From CAMDPA01 sp964574325 (GTDB taxonomy: Bacteria > Pseudomonadota > Alphaproteobacteria > Rhizobiales > Hyphomicrobiaceae), in contig CAZNMY010000005.1 in assembly GCA_964574325.1 (NCBI GenBank), forward strand, positions 50,312-114,311: a stretch of DNA of 64,000 bases, given 5' to 3'. How positions within the stretch are numbered: the stretch's first letter is position 1; every line of letters begins with the position of its first letter. Below are positions 60,890 through 64,000 of this stretch, piece after piece. The notes below the pieces were generated by a model. It saw only the letters and a program-made list of their open reading frames with translations. It searched no databases and was not told the origin of the DNA. The position numbers and the translations under genes are program-made.

Positions 60890-60914
60890 GGAACGTAGGA
60901 ACATTCGACGCGTT
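60890..60914 (+). promoter_or_regulatory. EcfG-type promoter of the alternative complex III operon
   Basis: GGAAC at 60890-60894, 16-nt spacer, CGTT at 60911-60914, 38 nt before the actA ATG at 60952. It is divergent with the promoter at 60836. Confidence 0.8.
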
Positions 60915-60951
60915 GATGGCGATCACGGTCTGAAGGCTGGAGTAGAGGTGC

Positions 60952-61581
60952 ATGAGCGGACATGCCCAGCTGTTCAGCCCGCGAGCCACATTGGCTTTCA
61001 GGCTCACGCTCATCGGAACAACACTCGCGCTGATCGGTGTGCTGGCTATGGCTTACGTTTACGTACGCTCTGGTTCTTATTGGAACGTCGGGCGCCCGGC
61101 CGATCAACCCATCCCATTCCGGCATGACGTACATGCTGGCGCTCTTGGTACCGACTGTCGATTCTGCCATACCGCCGTCGAGCGCCATGCACGTGCGGGC
61201 ATGCCTACCTCCAGCACGTGCATGACCTGCCACTCCCGCATCTGGCAAGCTGCTTCATTGCTCGAGCCGATGCGAACGAGCGTGGCACTCGGCCAATCGA
61301 TCCATTGGAGTTCGGTTCATCGGCTACCCTCCCATGTGCACTTCCATCACGGCATCCACGTTTCGCGCGGCATCGGCTGCGTCACATGCCACGGGGCGGT
61401 CAGCAAGATGCCGCGTACCGTAAAGGCCGAGACGCTCTCGATGAGTTGGTGCCTGCAATGCCATCGCAACGAGGCTGCGGCTCGAACCGGAGCTGCGGAC
61501 AGCAGTTCGGCAGGATCTGCGAAGTCCAGCGCTGTGGGCACCGCTTCGCTGCTGACCAATTGCTCGACCTGCCATCGATAA
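60952..61581 (+). CDS. actA: Alternative complex III subunit ActA (pentahaem cytochrome c)
   Basis: 209 residues with one N-terminal membrane helix (TLIGTTLALIGVLAMAYVYV) and five CXXCH haem sites: CRFCH, CMTCH, CVTCH, CLQCH and CSTCH. His residues in RHDVHAGALG and HVHFHHGIHVSRG are likely axial ligands. ActA is the pentahaem subunit of the quinol:cytochrome c oxidoreductase that replaces the bc1 complex. The last haem motif ends the protein two residues before the stop. actB follows after 4 nt. Confidence 0.9.
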   Translation: MSGHAQLFSPRATLAFRLTLIGTTLALIGVLAMAYVYVRSGSYWNVGRPADQPIPFRHDVHAGALGTDCRFCHTAVERHARAGMPTSSTCMTCHSRIWQAASLLEPMRTSVALGQSIHWSSVHRLPSHVHFHHGIHVSRGIGCVTCHGAVSKMPRTVKAETLSMSWCLQCHRNEAAARTGAADSSSAGSAKSSAVGTASLLTNCSTCHR

Positions 61582-61585
61582 CATC

Positions 61586-64000
61586 ATGCCGCACGACCAC
61601 CCCAGCGGAGCAGCGCTCTTACCCGACGACTTCGGTTGTGCGGCCGACGTCGATCGTCGAAGGCTGTTACAGCTCATGGCGGCGTCACTCGCGCTCGCAG
61701 GTAGCGGCTGCAATTCGAGCACGCAATTCGGTGCGCCGCTACTCTCGCGGCCAGTCGCGCGCAACGCCTGGGCTGAGGGCCAGCCCGTGCAGTACGCCAC
61801 GTCGTTGACGCTCGACGGCATCGGTCGAGGCGTACTGGTCGAGACGATCGATGCTCGCCCCGTTAAGATTGAAGGCAATCCCCAACATCCCGCAAGTCTG
61901 GGCGCTACCGATGCCTTTATGCAGGCCGAGCTGCTGTCGCTGTACTGTCCCGAGCGCTCGCGCGTGCCGCAGGAGGGTGGGCAGCCGCGTACGTGGTCGC
62001 ACGCCAATGCGATGTTGACGGGTCTCGTTCGAGATGTCAGCCGCCGCCAGGGACGCGGTCTACATTTTCTGACAGGTCCGATCGGATCGCCGACCCTCTT
62101 GCGGCTGATCGGCGAGCTGCGATCGCAGCTGCCGGCCGCCCGGGTGCACACCCACGCTCCGATTGACGATGACAATGCACGTACAGGGACCCGCATTGCG
62201 TTCGGTCGCGACCTGACGACCGTCCATGATTTCGGTCTGGCTGATACGATTGTCAGCCTCGGGGCCGACTTTCTCGGGCACGGACCACTTCAGGTGCGAA
62301 ATGCTGCAGGCTTCGCCGCGCGCCGCGCGCGTGGACGCGAGACGGGGCACATGCCCCGGCTCATCGCGGCGCAGGTCACGCCAGGACTGACCGGCGCACG
62401 CGCAGACGAGAGGCTTGCGCTGGCGCCGCACGAGATTGAGCGTCTAGCAATGAGCATAGCGTCGGAGCTCGGCATCCTGCCGGGCAACGGTGGTGATTCA
62501 ATCGATGCTCGTGCAGTGGCGATCGCAGCAGCCCTCAAAACCTCTGGGCCGGCGTCCGTGGTGCTAGCGGGGCCGGATCAGTCCGCCAGCGTGCACGCGA
62601 TCGCTCACGCCATCAATGCAAGTCTGGGGGCTGTTGGGCGCACCGTGCGCTACCTCGAGCCGACCCTGCCATCACCGGCTTTCGAGACGCTCGGCGAGCT
62701 GATCGCGGCGATTGCGGCAGGAGACGTCGAGCACCTCGTCGTCATGGAATCCAATCCGGCTTATACGGGCCCCGCCGATCTGGCAGTGGCGGAGCACATT
62801 GCGCGTGTGCCGCTGTCCGTGCATCTCGGATACGACGTGGACGAGACTGCCCGCGTCTGCAAGTGGCATCTGCCGCAGCGACACGTGCTCGAGAGCTGGG
62901 GCGACACCGTCACGTTCGACGGAACCGCTGCGCTTCAGCAGCCGGCTGTAGCTCCGCAGGTCGAGGCGATAACGCCGATCGAGCTGCTTGCGCTGCTGCG
63001 AGGCGCATCGCGGAGCGGCGTTGACGCGGTGCAGGACACATGGCGCATGCGCTGGGACAGCGAATTCGAGCTTCGCTGGCTGGCCGCGCTCGAGGCCGGC
63101 GTCGTCTCTGGATCCACGGCGGCTGCGGCGCCTGCCGCGGTGCGTCCGTGGGAGGATTGGGCGGCCGCCGTAGCGCGCGAACCAACACCACCAACTGGGC
63201 TCTCCGTCCACTTCGCTGCCGACCCTTCGATGTGGGATGGCCGGTACGGCGGCAACGCGTGGTTGCAGGAGCTGCCGAAGCCGCTCACCAAGCAAGTCTG
63301 GGGCAATGCCGCGCGTATTGGAACGGAGACAGCTGCGCACTTGAAGGTGGCCGACGGTGACATCGTCGTCATCTCGACCGGATCGGGTTCGCTCGAGGCA
63401 CCGGTGCAGGTGGTGCCCGGCCAAGCGCGCGAGACGATTACGCTGCCGCTCGGTTACGGCCGTACCTTGGCCGGCGCGGTCGGCTCGCACGTCGGGTTCG
63501 ATGCGTACCGGTTGAGATCAAGCACTTCGCCTTGGGTGCTGCCCGGGGCGCGCCTTGCCAGGTCGGGCCGATCCCGACGTCTCATCACGACGCAACACCA
63601 CCACGGCATGGAAGGTCGTGACATCGTCCGTATCGTCGTTGCTGGAGCACCGGCGTCAGCCGCCGCGCCGGCACCAGTACCGCATGCTTCGCTCTATCCG
63701 GAGCATACACACACCGGCCATGCCTGGGGCATGACCATCGATCTCGATGCATGCATCGGATGTAATGCGTGCGTCGTCGCCTGCCAGGCCGAGAACAACG
63801 TGCCGGTCGTGGGGCCTGAGGAGGTCGCTGCGGGACGAGAGATGCATTGGCTTCGCGTCGACCGATACCACGCGGCCGGCTCCAACTCGGCCGAGACCTA
63901 CTTCCAGCCAGTGCCATGCATGCATTGCGAGGAAGCGCCGTGCGAGGTTGTGTGCCCGGTCAACGCCACGGTGCACTCGAGCGAGGGCCTGAACGACATG
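61586..64000 (+). CDS. actB: Alternative complex III subunit ActB (partial)
   Basis: 805 codons visible from ATG 61586, running off the right edge. The N-terminus has RRRLLQLMAASLALAGSGC, a twin-Arg-type signal with a lipobox Cys. A long molybdopterin-oxidoreductase-like part without Mo ligands follows (SLYCPERSRVPQEG, VVMESNPAYTGPADLAVAEH, PLGYGRTLAGAVGSHVGFDA). Near residues 715-800 the ferredoxin-like domain begins: DACIGCNACVVACQAENNVP and CMHCEEAPCEVVCPVNATVH, enough Cys for two or more iron-sulfur clusters. The remaining Act genes would lie to the right of the window. Confidence 0.92.
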   Translation, partial: MPHDHPSGAALLPDDFGCAADVDRRRLLQLMAASLALAGSGCNSSTQFGAPLLSRPVARNAWAEGQPVQYATSLTLDGIGRGVLVETIDARPVKIEGNPQHPASLGATDAFMQAELLSLYCPERSRVPQEGGQPRTWSHANAMLTGLVRDVSRRQGRGLHFLTGPIGSPTLLRLIGELRSQLPAARVHTHAPIDDDNARTGTRIAFGRDLTTVHDFGLADTIVSLGADFLGHGPLQVRNAAGFAARRARGRETGHMPRLIAAQVTPGLTGARADERLALAPHEIERLAMSIASELGILPGNGGDSIDARAVAIAAALKTSGPASVVLAGPDQSASVHAIAHAINASLGAVGRTVRYLEPTLPSPAFETLGELIAAIAAGDVEHLVVMESNPAYTGPADLAVAEHIARVPLSVHLGYDVDETARVCKWHLPQRHVLESWGDTVTFDGTAALQQPAVAPQVEAITPIELLALLRGASRSGVDAVQDTWRMRWDSEFELRWLAALEAGVVSGSTAAAAPAAVRPWEDWAAAVAREPTPPTGLSVHFAADPSMWDGRYGGNAWLQELPKPLTKQVWGNAARIGTETAAHLKVADGDIVVISTGSGSLEAPVQVVPGQARETITLPLGYGRTLAGAVGSHVGFDAYRLRSSTSPWVLPGARLARSGRSRRLITTQHHHGMEGRDIVRIVVAGAPASAAAPAPVPHASLYPEHTHTGHAWGMTIDLDACIGCNACVVACQAENNVPVVGPEEVAAGREMHWLRVDRYHAAGSNSAETYFQPVPCMHCEEAPCEVVCPVNATVHSSEGLNDM

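Noticed and set aside
1..64000. CRISPR arrays, tRNA, rRNA, prophage or integrative-element borders
   Set aside because: No regularly spaced repeats, no cloverleaf or rRNA-like sequence, no integrase or structural phage genes were recognised; IS66 is the only mobile element seen.

Overview
The window is a GC-rich chromosomal segment of an alphaproteobacterium, most likely of the order Hyphomicrobiales. The strongest clue is a nepR-ecfG pair (47.9-48.8 kb), a general stress response (GSR) module restricted to Alphaproteobacteria. Thirteen exact matches to the EcfG promoter consensus (GGAAC, 16-17 nt, CGTT) lie in intergenic DNA, nearly all pointing at a gene start. Close variants precede dps, ku and others. 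Most of the window therefore reads as one stress-regulated accessory region.

Layout. 0-0.7 kb: C-terminally cut MASE1 sensor gene. 1.0-3.8 kb: complete IS66 element with 8-bp target duplication. 3.9-11.1 kb (-): galactose block (GH2 beta-galactosidase, galT, galK and a GH1/RmlD fusion). 11.3-14.7 kb (+): glycosyltransferase, glf, galE, which supply and use UDP-galactofuranose. 15.0-21.9 kb (-): methyltransferase, haem-oxygenase-like oxidase, cyanophycin synthetase and cyanophycinase, then a response-regulator remnant and a TerB-like gene. 22.0-23.9 kb (-): dps, Pro-rich peptide, MgtC, small ORF, SemiSWEET, and a radical-SAM (SplB-like) remnant. 24-27.6 kb: hydrolase, EF-hand protein, DUF883 protein and two decayed genes (PhyR receiver, DUF892).

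27.6-40.7 kb: a divergent oligosaccharide cluster of the type carrying the TIGR04290 methyltransferase and TIGR04295 B12-binding radical SAM protein. It has an inositol-phosphate-synthase homologue, histidine phosphatase and a glycosidase with a circularly permuted barrel on one arm; two epimerases, the radical SAM enzyme, four glycosyltransferases and a UDP-xylose-synthase-like enzyme on the other. Both arms have exact EcfG promoters. 40.7-52.2 kb: stress and repair genes (HAD-like fragment, topoisomerase IB, NepR-like peptide, PRC-barrel, DUF6745, PNPOx-like protein, Ku, nepR, ecfG, BON and glycine-zipper proteins). 52.2-64 kb: redox genes (CtaG-like, YdeP-type molybdoenzyme, fdhD, an aldehyde-oxidase-type trio with a frameshifted large subunit, and actA/actB of alternative complex III).

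The genes fit a programme for dormancy or desiccation: storage polymer, surface or compatible oligosaccharides, DNA protection and end-joining, envelope proteins and alternative electron transport, coordinated by EcfG. Several signalling and stress genes are decaying, including the only PhyR-like sequence seen here. No rRNA, tRNA, CRISPR array or phage structural genes were recognised.
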